Positions 1 to 8,996 are shown, counted from the first letter of the stretch. The stretch: DNA of 64,000 nucleotides from Phocaeicola massiliensis B84634 = Timone 84634 = DSM 17679 = JCM 13223 (GCF_000382445.1 NZ_KB905472.1:1937283-2001282); one strand, 5' to 3'. The notes: a model not told the origin generated them from the letters alone. Translations and numbers: made by a program.

Positions 1-22
1 TATGCGGATAAACCTTAAACAC

Positions 23-823
23 TCAGATGTCTATTTCCGTAAACCTTGAAAAGCGTCTTCCGTCCCTTTCTATAGTCTCGAAAAACATCTTTTCCGGTCT
101 GACCCAATAAGATTTCTCTCCATAGAGAGCCTGATATACAACCATCCGCTCCTGAGTTTCACTGTCAAAAGCGGAATGGATATATTTATAGGTACCACCC
201 TTGAAATGACGGAAATATCTTTCTTCTTTTTTAGGAAACTCCATCAGCATCTTCATGGCCAAGGGCGCATACCAGGTCTTCACTTCCTGTTCTGTGGGAG
301 TATGCGCACCCGGGAAATGATGGGAATTGTTGTAATGCTCCAGGAACATGGGCTCATAGTGAGCCAGTCTGTCCTGTTCGCCGAATAGTCCCCAGACACG
401 GTCTCTGTAATACGGATTACAGCAGTCAAACTGAATCTTTTCGAGTTTGGCAAACTCTTCGATTAAAGCTTCATCTATGATAAACGTCTGATTGCCGTCC
501 TTGCGTGGGGCTTTGTACTGATGCTCACCGATTCTTTCTTTCAAGAATTTCGTCATCTCAAAGTGCGGATTGCCAAGCAATGCCGGGATGCCGACTATCG
601 GGGCGAGCATCTGCGCAAGAAAAGATCCGCAGCTGTTACCCAGCAGCAGGTCGGGCGATTCCTGTTCAATGATTGAGCGTACCTGTTTTAATGCCTCCTT
701 GGGATGAAGCGGAAGGTCTGGCGTTAAGACGGAGGCATGATTTTCAAATGCTTCTTTCAGAGCAACTGCCATCGGACAACTTCCTGTGGCAAAGAATCCG
801 TGAAGGAAAAGTATCTTTTTCAT
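23..823 (-). CDS. YqiA-like alpha/beta-hydrolase esterase with C-terminal DUF1653 module
   Basis: The first ~190 residues match the YqiA/UPF0227 esterase family: an N-terminal FLHGF segment (oxyanion region), the nucleophile elbow GNSCG, an aspartate in FGEQD and a histidine in PGAHTP, which gives a Ser-Asp-His triad. The last ~65 residues (RHFKGGTYKYI... VVYQALYG... WVRPEKMF) are a DUF1653-type domain, normally a separate small protein. At 266 aa it is longer than E. coli YqiA (about 193 aa), which the added module explains. The substrate is unknown and it is probably cytoplasmic, with no signal peptide seen. The start lies 5 nt after the stop of the upstream resolvase-like gene, so the two are probably co-transcribed. 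Family call is firm; the fusion call rests on motif recognition. Confidence 0.85.
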   Translation of the reverse strand: MKKILFLHGFFATGSCPMAVALKEAFENHASVLTPDLPLHPKEALKQVRSIIEQESPDLLLGNSCGSFLAQMLAPIVGIPALLGNPHFEMTKFLKERIGEHQYKAPRKDGNQTFIIDEALIEEFAKLEKIQFDCCNPYYRDRVWGLFGEQDRLAHYEPMFLEHYNNSHHFPGAHTPTEQEVKTWYAPLAMKMLMEFPKKEERYFRHFKGGTYKYIHSAFDSETQERMVVYQALYGEKSYWVRPEKMFFETIERDGRRFSRFTEIDI

Positions 824-828
824 TATAG

Positions 829-1485
829 TCAGCTTTTATCCATATCTTTCGATGTATCCTCTTCATTTTTCTTTTTGATAGGTCCGGAATGGTTTCCTCT
901 ATTGAGTTTGATGCCATGCTTGTTCAGAATACGGAACACAGAACTTCTGCTTTTGAAGCCGCTTGCTCTCCATATCTCATCTATAGGATGACCGGCTGCA
1001 TACAGATTGATAACTGTCTTTTCTCTGTCGAGCTTTTGTAATTTTGTGGAAGAAACCTTCGGTAATGATGCAATCATCTTCGCCTGCAGGTTCACCATAT
1101 GCTCGGCAGTCTTTCTCAAAGCAAGTACTTCTTCAGGTAAGGCACCCATCATTTCCAGCACATCCGATGGCTTGGTTTCAGGGAAAAGCTGGTTCTTGGA
1201 ATCAATCCGGTCGTGTATGCTTATGACGCGAATAGCTTTTACCCGGCAAAATTCCAGGAAAGTAGCCAGTTCCCGACTGCCACGGATGGCATTTGAAAAT
1301 TTGGGGATAACAAGTTCATCCCCCCTTTGCAGGGCAACCATGAGTTGCTTCCAAAGCGGCCTGTTGCGTTCGTTCTCATCGCACTCCTCTACAATGCGTA
1401 TACATCCGAAGTTATTCATCCACTCCCTGTCTTCTTCCAGTTTGTCATACTGGGATATTGCCATAATGTAACCTATCTTTGCCAT
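829..1485 (-). CDS. Resolvase-like (serine recombinase fold) protein, catalytic site degenerate
   Basis: The start is set at the MAKIGYIM methionine (218 aa), because serine recombinases begin with a short strand followed by GYxRVS. The N-terminal half follows the resolvase pattern: GYIMAIS, a block PLWKQLMVALQRGDELVI, and FSNAIRGSRELATFLEFC, which aligns with the LDRLGR...-helix of gamma-delta resolvase. The C-terminal third (INLYAAGHPIDEIWRASGFKSRSSVFRILNKHGI) is a Hin-type helix-turn-helix. A serine is present near position 11, but the Arg expected just before it is Met, and one Arg of the DRLGR motif is Asn. It may therefore be a DNA-binding protein rather than an active recombinase. It lies directly upstream of the esterase gene. 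Confidence 0.7.
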   Translation of the reverse strand: MAKIGYIMAISQYDKLEEDREWMNNFGCIRIVEECDENERNRPLWKQLMVALQRGDELVIPKFSNAIRGSRELATFLEFCRVKAIRVISIHDRIDSKNQLFPETKPSDVLEMMGALPEEVLALRKTAEHMVNLQAKMIASLPKVSSTKLQKLDREKTVINLYAAGHPIDEIWRASGFKSRSSVFRILNKHGIKLNRGNHSGPIKKKNEEDTSKDMDKS

Positions 1486-1921
1486 ATTATAAAGGTTTTG
1501 ACTGATAATCAAATAGATGTCTTATCTTGTCTTGAAAAATATATAGTATGATAATTCTCCAAGAGTATAATGAACACGACTCTGATGCAAAGGTATAAAT
1601 TATATTCATATTGGTAATCATACTGATATGACAGATTTTATAATCGACTTCTTTTTTAACAACTTCTTATTATCAATAGATATGTATTATAAATCATACT
1701 ATTATGAGTATGAAATATAAATTAGTATAAACTGAATATTTTATACTGACAATGTGGAATTTTATCTATACATTTGCCACATAACAAACAAAATTATGCC
1801 AATGATATATAGAAATTTAATCGGTCAGAATCACTGTTGTAGCGGTTTGATTGGTATGTCTGACGCAGGTTCAGGAAAACAAGTGAAAGAAAGTAAATCA
1901 AGTGAAAGAAAAAATACTCAA
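1486..1921. other. AT-rich divergent intergenic region
   Basis: This 436-nt stretch lies between the divergently transcribed resolvase-like gene and the lipoprotein operon. It is very AT-rich and must carry the promoters for both. I could not assign a clear pair of promoter boxes. An in-frame upstream extension of the lipoprotein gene exists from about 1754, but it would bury the signal peptide, so I treat it as non-coding. Confidence 0.5.
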
Positions 1922-2929
1922 ATGAGTTTAATCTTTCACTTGATTTTTTTATGCTCTGTACTCTTGTTTTACTCATGCAACAATCATGAGAAATATGATT
2001 TTGAGTCCTCTGATGAAGCTCTGAATGAATACGATAATCTTTATAAGACTGTCAGATCACAGGAAACGTGCAATGCCGAGCAACTTGCCTCATTTATCAA
2101 TCTGTGGTATGAATGCTCAGACACAGTCTACAAATTTATTCAGAAAGACCCTTCGTTTACGGCTCATGCCGGTCTGACCATGAGGTTTGACAGTATAACG
2201 GATTCCATTCGCACGAGGTTGATGGAGCTTGCGGACAACTTTACTCTAAGCGATGTGGCATATGTCAAACTTCATACTTCTATCTATGGTCAGGATAAGG
2301 AACTTGACTCATTAAAGCGACATGCAACAGTATTCTTTTCCTCATTGGATAGCATTCCTGTATATACCGGGAATATTAGAGACTTACTTGCCGATTACTC
2401 AGAGTTTCTGCTTTCATATAAATTACATGGGGTACACTCAGAAGATGCGCTTCTTCGATTTATCCGTATGGAAGACTTCTTCTTCCGAAGCTTTCTTGCT
2501 TCCATTGACGAGTGCTCAGCTTTGGGTATGGCGGATATTACTGATATGACGGCCAATATTTGTGACAGCATTTATAAGGAAGCATCAAATGGTAAAATCA
2601 AGGCTGATGAAACTATTACCTATATGTCCATGAGGACAGGCCGCCGTCTGCTTCTGAATGCCAAAGTCTGTCATGAGAAACTGAAACGTGGTATAGTAAA
2701 GGATTCGCAATATGCCAATGCTTACTTGTGGATGATGTTACAACCTTATCTCTCGATAGATGCCCTTGCCATAACAATGCTGACACCGGAACAGATTCGG
2801 CTTATGACGGATATGGCAAAGGATTATCCGGCTATCATTTCCAGATTAGACAGCAAACACTTAATCGATCGGGATGTGACCACAAAAATACCGAATCAGC
2901 TAATTCGATTATACATATCAACCATCTAA
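1922..2929 (+). CDS. Putative lipoprotein of unknown function
   Basis: The start at 1922 gives MSLIFHLIFLCSVLLFYSC followed by NN, a classic type II signal peptide with a lipobox-like FYSC, so the protein (335 aa) is probably a membrane-anchored lipoprotein. An upstream start at 1754 would place 56 hydrophilic residues in front of the signal and is rejected. The mature part is mostly helical, with no motif I recognise. It opens a compact plus-strand run of six genes (to 5685) whose spacing suggests one operon. Confidence 0.7.
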   Translation: MSLIFHLIFLCSVLLFYSCNNHEKYDFESSDEALNEYDNLYKTVRSQETCNAEQLASFINLWYECSDTVYKFIQKDPSFTAHAGLTMRFDSITDSIRTRLMELADNFTLSDVAYVKLHTSIYGQDKELDSLKRHATVFFSSLDSIPVYTGNIRDLLADYSEFLLSYKLHGVHSEDALLRFIRMEDFFFRSFLASIDECSALGMADITDMTANICDSIYKEASNGKIKADETITYMSMRTGRRLLLNAKVCHEKLKRGIVKDSQYANAYLWMMLQPYLSIDALAITMLTPEQIRLMTDMAKDYPAIISRLDSKHLIDRDVTTKIPNQLIRLYISTI

Positions 2930-2942
2930 TCATATAAATATC

Positions 2943-3398
2943 ATGTTACAGGAAGCTATTTTAAAATTCAGATCATCCGGTCCCATATTGTTGCCAGCCA
3001 TTATTGATAATTACTGGCTTGGGGAAATCAAGACTTACGAAGATTATGCCGTACTTCCTTATGAAGTACACGAACCTCAGCCTCTCGAAAAGGTTTTGGA
3101 CATGTTTGAGATGAATGCGGATCTTGCCATTCTTTACCACATAGTGCCATCATCCGCTACCGCATACGGACATGAATGCTGCGCCTACTGTTATCCGGTG
3201 ACGGAACGTATGTTCAAGATAAACTGCAAGACACATACGGACGGTCTTATCCATGAGTTATATGTTACCATCTACAATTCCATTGAGGTTATGTCTGCTG
3301 ACATTTTTGAAGATTTGCGACTACATGAACGTCGTGGAAAATTCATAGAAAAGCGAGAGCATGTCCAGATAATGAATGACTTCAACTGCGGACTTTGA
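2943..3398 (+). CDS. Conserved hypothetical protein (151 aa)
   Basis: I do not recognise this gene. It begins 13 nt after the lipoprotein stop and its TGA stop is followed directly by the ATG of the next gene, so translation is probably coupled. It is a soluble alpha/beta-looking protein without signal peptide or membrane segment. A cysteine-rich patch (HECCAYCYP, near residue 80) might bind metal, but the spacing does not match a zinc finger I can name. Confidence 0.6.
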   Translation: MLQEAILKFRSSGPILLPAIIDNYWLGEIKTYEDYAVLPYEVHEPQPLEKVLDMFEMNADLAILYHIVPSSATAYGHECCAYCYPVTERMFKINCKTHTDGLIHELYVTIYNSIEVMSADIFEDLRLHERRGKFIEKREHVQIMNDFNCGL

Positions 3399-3761
3399 AT
3401 GAACAGGAAAACGTATTACCTCATTGCAGACATCATACAGAAAAACAGGACATGGATAAAGGTTATCGGTACAGAAAAACTGGTAGAGATGCGAATACTT
3501 CAGGATGGAATGCTGAAGCCGCTGCTGTTTAAAGCTATCACTTTGAAAAGCTACAGGGAACATTACTGTTTCAAGAGGTCCTGTACCTGGAACATCAATG
3601 AATACGATTTGAACATGGGTCTGTTGGCTCTCTGCAAAAAAGACCCTTCAGCCTCTGAACGGATTAAGCATGATGCGCTCACTTTGCGTGATGTCGAATA
3701 CATTATAGAGAAAGCTTCTTTCGGTATAATAAAACTTGAACTTGACGATTATGAATACTAA
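3399..3761 (+). CDS. Conserved hypothetical protein (120 aa)
   Basis: The ATG follows the TGA of the previous gene with no gap, and the end overlaps the next gene by 11 nt, so it sits inside a translationally coupled operon. The protein is small, soluble and basic in its first half and acidic at the C-terminus (LELDDYEY). No family was recognised. Confidence 0.6.
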   Translation: MNRKTYYLIADIIQKNRTWIKVIGTEKLVEMRILQDGMLKPLLFKAITLKSYREHYCFKRSCTWNINEYDLNMGLLALCKKDPSASERIKHDALTLRDVEYIIEKASFGIIKLELDDYEY

Positions 3762-4179
3762 CAGGAAAATTTATGTTTTTTATTTTACAGTCATCCTGCT
3801 GGCTGTACTGGCGATGATGGTATTTGACCTGAATATAATAATCAAGGCTATACTGTGTTTCCTCATATTCTCTTGCCTGATGGTTATGAGAAGCATTAAA
3901 AGGGCCTATGACCTGGCCGATGATATTGACCCTGATACGTTGGACAAGGTGACTTCATTGACTGATGATTATGCCATAGGAGATGAGAAAAGGAATCACG
4001 ATTCCAATTTGGATTCTTATCTGAATCTTCTCATCGAAACGGATGAAGAACTTTCAAAAGACCCCACTATTGACCAGAAATCGTTCAGCTATAATGTCCG
4101 GTTGAACAGGCGCATAGCTGAACGGTTGGAGTCAATCCAGAGAAAAGAGCAGGAACACGTTGAGAATACAAATAACTAA
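3751..4179 (+). CDS. Small membrane protein, unknown function
   Basis: The ATG at 3751 is preferred over a TTG at 3736. It gives a 142-aa protein with two closely spaced hydrophobic segments in the first 50 residues (FYFTVILLAVLAMMVF and IIKAILCFLIFSCLMVM), then a hydrophilic, acidic and partly coiled-coil tail of about 90 residues. It is probably an inner-membrane hairpin with a cytoplasmic tail. It overlaps the preceding gene and lies 11 nt before the next membrane protein gene. Confidence 0.6.
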   Translation: MNTNRKIYVFYFTVILLAVLAMMVFDLNIIIKAILCFLIFSCLMVMRSIKRAYDLADDIDPDTLDKVTSLTDDYAIGDEKRNHDSNLDSYLNLLIETDEELSKDPTIDQKSFSYNVRLNRRIAERLESIQRKEQEHVENTNN

Positions 4180-4190
4180 ATGAATTCACT

Positions 4191-4688
4191 ATGATACATA
4201 CATTAACCATCATCCGTTTTTTGTTCCCGTTCCTGCTACTTCTGGCATTTTTTTGCTTATATAAAAAACCGTACCGCTGCATGCAAAGCTTCATGTGGAG
4301 GATGGTAGTATTTGACAGTGCAAGAAAATTTTATTTAAGTATTATGATGCTTACACTCATCTTCATCAACTGGTGCTGTTGTATGACAGAGCCCAATCTG
4401 GCAGTTGGACTGTCAAGCATCCTGACGCTGGCACTTTTGAACAGAAGGATTGCCGATAGTACCCTTCATATTCTGCATGAAAGGAAACGGTTTTGGCTTA
4501 TCACACTCCTGATAGCAGTGGTATGTTATGCCACCCCTTATATGAACAGTGTGTTTCAGCTTTTTTTCCTGCTAAGTGTGGCAGCTGTCTTTTATCCGTC
4601 TGAAAGAGTTCTTCAGCAGAAAAGCGTACTTGAAGACTGCGACAGTTTTAAAAGCCAGATGGACTGGATAATGAAGAACTACTATTAA
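4191..4688 (+). CDS. Polytopic membrane protein, unknown function
   Basis: This 165-aa protein has at least four hydrophobic stretches (residues ~3-24, ~45-65, ~70-85, ~100-140), so it is an integral membrane protein. No transporter or enzyme motif was recognised. Together with the preceding membrane protein and the lipoprotein it points to an envelope-located function for this operon. Confidence 0.6.
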   Translation: MIHTLTIIRFLFPFLLLLAFFCLYKKPYRCMQSFMWRMVVFDSARKFYLSIMMLTLIFINWCCCMTEPNLAVGLSSILTLALLNRRIADSTLHILHERKRFWLITLLIAVVCYATPYMNSVFQLFFLLSVAAVFYPSERVLQQKSVLEDCDSFKSQMDWIMKNYY

Positions 4689-4755
4689 TGCCACTTACAT
4701 GTGGAATATATATTCCTTGCTTGCTTTTTTCCCACTTTTTAAATGTAATCTAAAA

Positions 4756-5685
4756 ATGACGCAAATGACTAACAATAAAAACAATTCTTCTCCTGAATTG
4801 AATGACCCACAGGGCATAGACCGCTCCCTGTTGGAGTATCTGAAGCCTAAATCAGAGGACCGTTACAGCAAACTGGAAGCCTATTGTGATCTGCTCACCA
4901 GAGCGACATCAGGAACATATTCCACATCCGTTGTAGTAGGAAATCTGAAATTACTTCCCGGCCAGTTTATTGCCACCATATCTGAACTTGCAAGGAAGTG
5001 GCAATGGCAACGTGCTACAGTCCGTCAGTTCCTGACCGGTCTTGCCAACCTGGGCCATCTAACCATGGAGCAATTCTCAAAAAGCTATGTGTTTTCCGTA
5101 AGCCAGGAACAACGCCTTTCTCTCTTTGTTGAGACACCGTCTGATATATTGGACTTCAACGCACTTCAGTTTGTACGGTTCATTAAAGGACGCAACACTG
5201 CCGGTCAGGTGGCCCAATCATATAATTGTTATTTCAACAAGGTTATGGAATTGGCGGTAACGGAGAACGACGGAGGCAGACCTGCCCGACATGTTCTCAA
5301 ACAGCAGGGTCAAGTATTTGACTCGCTGGCAAAGTCCATATTTCAGGTCTTGAAAATGGAGAAGGAAATGCCTGAAGAACTGTCGGATTCCATCGGCCTT
5401 CTCTTTGGAAAAGACCATGTATGGGACTGGCAGAAAGTAATAGAAATCCTTGGCATTCTGGCTGTGGCCATACGTGAAAACAGAAAGCCGGGTTATATGG
5501 CAGAACCCGTATCCCGTTATACGAAAGCAGAAGTTATTCTCCTTGACTGCATATTTGAATACTACGTATCTGACCCGGGAACATTTTATTATGATGACCC
5601 TCCTCGACCTGATTTAAGCCCCGTAGAGGACAGAACGGATGATAAGCCTGGGGGCACTTCCTCTATTGAAAACGGAACGGATTAA
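4756..5685 (+). CDS. Winged-helix DNA-binding protein, likely mobile-element associated
   Basis: The start at 4756 (MTQMTNNK) is preferred; an in-frame ATG at 4699 adds a hydrophobic leader that does not fit a DNA-binding protein. Residues ~70-105 (ATISELARKWQWQRATVRQFLTGLANLGHL) form a helix-turn-helix of the winged type seen in replication and regulatory proteins of Bacteroidales elements. The ~309-aa product ends in an acidic, proline-rich, disordered tail. It is the last gene of the plus-strand run and precedes the tandem recombinases. A role in element replication or control is inferred from context only. Confidence 0.55.
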   Translation: MTQMTNNKNNSSPELNDPQGIDRSLLEYLKPKSEDRYSKLEAYCDLLTRATSGTYSTSVVVGNLKLLPGQFIATISELARKWQWQRATVRQFLTGLANLGHLTMEQFSKSYVFSVSQEQRLSLFVETPSDILDFNALQFVRFIKGRNTAGQVAQSYNCYFNKVMELAVTENDGGRPARHVLKQQGQVFDSLAKSIFQVLKMEKEMPEELSDSIGLLFGKDHVWDWQKVIEILGILAVAIRENRKPGYMAEPVSRYTKAEVILLDCIFEYYVSDPGTFYYDDPPRPDLSPVEDRTDDKPGGTSSIENGTD

Positions 5686-5766
5686 ACGCCTTATTAACGA
5701 TGCACGGCATGTCATACGCTTTTATACACTTCGTCTTTGTCCCGCTAACGGATAGATGCAACGACA

Positions 5767-5795
5767 GGCAGCGTGCTTGCACGTGCCACTTTTTT
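5767..5795 (+). terminator. Rho-independent terminator candidate
   Basis: The arms GGCAGCGTGC and GCACGTGCC form a GC-rich stem (one bulged G) with a TT loop at 5767-5787, followed by a T run at 5790-5795. It lies about 80 nt after the end of the winged-helix gene. Confidence 0.6.
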
Positions 5796-5954
5796 ACAGT
5801 CTCGGGAAGCCTAATACCTTAAATACGAAAATCAAAAGAAAGAAACAGAAATAAAAGCAACTCATAATGCTAATTTATAGATACTTATAAAACTACCTTT
5901 GATTCCTTACGTTTTATTAAATAGCTTATTTTTGCTGTAATTTTGTTACTCATT

Positions 5955-5988
5955 TTTGCGATAAATACGGGGAATTGTGTTACCTTTG
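5955..5988 (+). promoter_or_regulatory. Bacteroidales-type promoter for the tandem recombinases
   Basis: A -33-like TTTG (5955-5958) and a -7 box TACCTTTG (5981-5988) match the Bacteroides primary sigma consensus (TTTG-N19..21-TAnnTTTG). The 22-nt spacer is slightly long. The start codon at 6012 follows 24 nt after the -7 box. Confidence 0.55.
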
Positions 5989-6011
5989 TAGCTGTAACAA
6001 AATTAGAAGTG

Positions 6012-7163
6012 ATGGAAGGAGACAGAGGCAAATATACAAAAGATCCCGTAAAAGTCCGGTTTACTACCAAGGCAGACGGGCGTAAATCCATATCTTTTGA
6101 GATTTACCAGAATGGAAAGCGCACGTATGAACGTCTTCCTAATTTGTTCCTGCTTGTGGAGACGGATGACAATTCCATCAGAAAAAACCGTGCAACCTTA
6201 AACAAGGTTGAAAAACTCAGGAAGCAACGTACTAAAGAACTCCAGAAGAACCCGGTACCGGATAAATATATTTCCAACAAAGATACGGGACAATCCCCCA
6301 TCATGTTATCTTCATGGATGAACCAATACTATACAATCCAAAAGGACAGAGGTGTAAGAGAACTATCGAACATCACAAGAACCAAAAAATTCCTTTTAAC
6401 ATACAGTGAAGATTTAGAGTTGTGTCAGATTGACAAGTCTTTCTGCATCGGTTTTTCCAATTATCTTAAGACTGAATACAAAATGTCGGATGGGAGATGT
6501 CTGAGCCCCAAATCTGGATTCAATATACTCTGCGAACTGAATACAGCCCTTAACACGGCCGTCCGTGAAGGAATACTTGTTGCAAATCCCTTTTCCCTTT
6601 TATCGTCGTCTGAAAAGATACAGCCGGTCGAAGTTGTCAGGGAATATCTTACAATCGATGAAGTAAAGCAGCTTATCAGAGCAAGGTGCGGAAATGAAAC
6701 TGTAAAACGTGCATTCCTGTTTTCCTGTAATTGTGGACTGCGCCTGAGCGATGTCAGAGCCCTCAAATGGAAAGACATCTACAGTGACAATGGTACATGG
6801 AAAGTGGCTACCAGAATGAAAAAAACTGAAAATGTCGTTTATATTCCTCTGCCCGGACAGGCACTGAAATGGTTGCCAGACACTGAAAGGAATGCTGACA
6901 GCAATGTGTTTCCTGATCTGACTCCCTATGCTCTCTCAAAGTATCTGAAGCCATGGGTAAAGGAAGCCGGAATCATGAACAAGAATGTTTCATACCACAC
7001 GGCCCGGCATACCTATGCCACCATGCTTCTTACTCTTGGTGTTGACCTTTATACTGTATCAAAACTCTTGGGGCACACCAGTATCAAACACACACAACGG
7101 TATGCAAAAATCATCAGTCAGAAAAAAGATGATGCAGTCCGGTTGATAGATAACAAACTATAA
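6012..7163 (+). CDS. Tyrosine recombinase/integrase (first of a tandem pair)
   Basis: The start at 6012 (MEGDRGKY) lies just after the promoter and gives 383 aa, normal for Bacteroidales integrases. An N-terminal arm-type domain and a SAM-like core-binding domain (around residues 80-190) precede the catalytic domain. Catalytic residues visible: Arg in CGLRLSDV, His and Arg in HTARH (H329, R332), the LLGHTS histidine and the nucleophile Tyr in QRYAKI (Y364). The enzyme would catalyse site-specific strand exchange at att sites. The second recombinase starts 12 nt downstream, so the two are co-transcribed. Confidence 0.93.
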   Translation: MEGDRGKYTKDPVKVRFTTKADGRKSISFEIYQNGKRTYERLPNLFLLVETDDNSIRKNRATLNKVEKLRKQRTKELQKNPVPDKYISNKDTGQSPIMLSSWMNQYYTIQKDRGVRELSNITRTKKFLLTYSEDLELCQIDKSFCIGFSNYLKTEYKMSDGRCLSPKSGFNILCELNTALNTAVREGILVANPFSLLSSSEKIQPVEVVREYLTIDEVKQLIRARCGNETVKRAFLFSCNCGLRLSDVRALKWKDIYSDNGTWKVATRMKKTENVVYIPLPGQALKWLPDTERNADSNVFPDLTPYALSKYLKPWVKEAGIMNKNVSYHTARHTYATMLLTLGVDLYTVSKLLGHTSIKHTQRYAKIISQKKDDAVRLIDNKL

Positions 7164-7175
7164 ATCCCCATATAT

Positions 7176-8333
7176 ATGACAAATAAAGTAACAATCAAAT
7201 CCACAAAGGAACCCGTCAGACTCCGTGTAAAGAATCTGGCCAACGGAGTACAGTCACTTTATCTGGACTGTTATGTGGACGGAAAGCGCAGCTATGAGTT
7301 TCTGAAACTGTATCTGATACCGGAGAAAGGAGCCATGGCAAAGGCTCAAAACGAAGCCACTCTACAGGCTGCCAACGCTATAAAGATGACCCGTATTCTT
7401 GAAATAACCAACAACAAGGCCGGTCTGAAGAATACTTCACTGAAAGCCAAGCAGACACTGGCCGACTGGATGGAAACTTTCAAGAAGAAGCAGGCACAGA
7501 AGGGTATCAAAGACCAGAAGCTGATTCACAAGACCATAAATGTGCTGACAAAATACAATATAAACATTCCGCTCAACAAAATTGACAGGCAATACTGCAT
7601 CGGATTCATGAGCTTCCTGAAAAATGACTACCGCACACGTAGCGGAAAACAGGTTCAGACATTCACGATAATCAGTTATATGTCCTGTCTGCGTAATGCC
7701 TTGAACACGGCAGTCCGTGAGGACATCATATCAGAAAATCCCATAAACAAGCTTTCCGTCCAGGACAAGATAAAGGTACCAGAAAGCAAAAGGGAATTCC
7801 TGACAATAGATGAATTGAAAAAAGTTGAAGAAACGGAAAATCCCCATAAGCATATCAAACAGGCTTTTCTGTTCGCTTGCTATTGCGGTTTGAGATATAG
7901 CGATATCCGTCAGCTCAGATGGAAGGATCTCATTAAGGACGGTGACCAGTGGAGACTGAACAAGCTGATGCAGAAGACAGGAACACCCATATATCTTCCC
8001 ATATCCAAGAAAGCCATCGGCTGGCTCCCGGAAAAAGGTAACATGAGTGATGAGTGTCTTATCTTCCCTAAACTTCCGCGCGAGATCTGCACCAAGATAT
8101 ATATCACTCCATGGATGGAAGCCGCCGGAATAAGTAAGCCGATAACGTTCCACTGCAGCAGACATACTTTCGGAACGATGATGCTGACTTTGGGAGTTGA
8201 CTTATATACTGTAAGCAAACTGCTTGGGCATACCAAGGTGGAAACAACCCAGATATATGCGAAGATCATCAACAAGAAAAAGGATGATGCAGTCAGTCTT
8301 ATAGACGATGCATTCAGTGACATGGAATTTTAG
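7176..8333 (+). CDS. Tyrosine recombinase/integrase (second of a tandem pair)
   Basis: 385 aa with the full tyrosine recombinase set: Arg in CGLRYSDI, HCSRH (H326, R329), LLGHTK and the nucleophile Tyr in QIYAKI (Y361). It resembles the first recombinase along its whole length (for example FLTIDE, GVDLYTVSKLLGHT, KKKDDAVSLID), so the pair arose by duplication and then diverged. Known mobilisable and conjugative elements sometimes need two recombinases. Whether both act on the same site is not visible here. Confidence 0.93.
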   Translation: MTNKVTIKSTKEPVRLRVKNLANGVQSLYLDCYVDGKRSYEFLKLYLIPEKGAMAKAQNEATLQAANAIKMTRILEITNNKAGLKNTSLKAKQTLADWMETFKKKQAQKGIKDQKLIHKTINVLTKYNINIPLNKIDRQYCIGFMSFLKNDYRTRSGKQVQTFTIISYMSCLRNALNTAVREDIISENPINKLSVQDKIKVPESKREFLTIDELKKVEETENPHKHIKQAFLFACYCGLRYSDIRQLRWKDLIKDGDQWRLNKLMQKTGTPIYLPISKKAIGWLPEKGNMSDECLIFPKLPREICTKIYITPWMEAAGISKPITFHCSRHTFGTMMLTLGVDLYTVSKLLGHTKVETTQIYAKIINKKKDDAVSLIDDAFSDMEF

Positions 8334-8360
8334 TTTTGATTACATAACCCCACTATAAAG

Positions 8361-8996
8361 ATGTATATTGCTGAAATAACTGAAAGGTTGCTTGAAGTAA
8401 ACAGGCTCCTTTTGAAATATATCAAAGATACAGAACTGACCTTTGAGGAAAATCTGGTTTTTTCCGGATTCTATCATGACTACAAAGACATAAACAGTAT
8501 AATCAACTCAGCTGAAAAAGAGTTAAACGACAGCCCGGCAATACTCATGGAACAGGCAAAAGCCTTGTCTGCCGCTGCGTCTGACTTCCTTGCCACTTAT
8601 GAAAGTCACGAGGATATATTTGGCTCTTATAATCCGCAACCAGTCTGCGACAGGCATATAAAGCCGCTTGAAAAGGAATATGACTCTATTGCATATGCCG
8701 CTTCACAACTATGGAAACGGTATTCTCAAATGAGTGTCCGCATGGACTATCTCAATCCTGAAGATGACGATTACAAGGCCATAGAAAAAGAATCCGAGGA
8801 GGTAAAGGCAAGATATGAAGCAGAGAAAGCCAAGAGTGATGAGACATACCGCTTTTACACCGCAGAACGTGAGAAAACAGCCAAACTTTATTTTTTTGAG
8901 ATGATATACCTTGAAATGCTGGTTGTCCGAATGAAAAGGATTGCAGACAGCATTATCAAAGATATAGAAGAACTGAAATTCGAAGGTAAGATATGA
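8361..8996 (+). CDS. Coiled-coil hypothetical protein
   Basis: A 211-aa, highly charged, almost entirely helical protein with a long coiled coil around residues 115-170 (KAIEKESEEVKARYEAEKAK). No enzymatic motif seen. It starts 27 nt after the second recombinase and overlaps the next gene by 4 nt (ATGA), so it belongs to the recombinase transcription unit. Function unknown. Confidence 0.6.
   Translation: MYIAEITERLLEVNRLLLKYIKDTELTFEENLVFSGFYHDYKDINSIINSAEKELNDSPAILMEQAKALSAAASDFLATYESHEDIFGSYNPQPVCDRHIKPLEKEYDSIAYAASQLWKRYSQMSVRMDYLNPEDDDYKAIEKESEEVKARYEAEKAKSDETYRFYTAEREKTAKLYFFEMIYLEMLVVRMKRIADSIIKDIEELKFEGKI

Larger units (their letters stand above)
5686..6011. other. Intergenic region upstream of tandem recombinases; possible attachment-site region
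   Basis: This 326-nt stretch holds the terminator at 5767-5795, an AT-rich segment and the recombinase promoter. Elements of this type often carry their attachment site next to the integrase, but I found no partner direct repeat in the window, so no att site is called. Confidence 0.4.

Noticed and set aside
1754..1921. N-terminal extension of the lipoprotein gene from an ATG at 1754
   Set aside because: It would put 56 residues in front of an excellent lipoprotein signal peptide and lies in AT-rich promoter-like DNA.
5686..6011. Attachment site next to the integrase
   Set aside because: No matching direct repeat or tRNA gene end was found elsewhere in the window, so it cannot be called.
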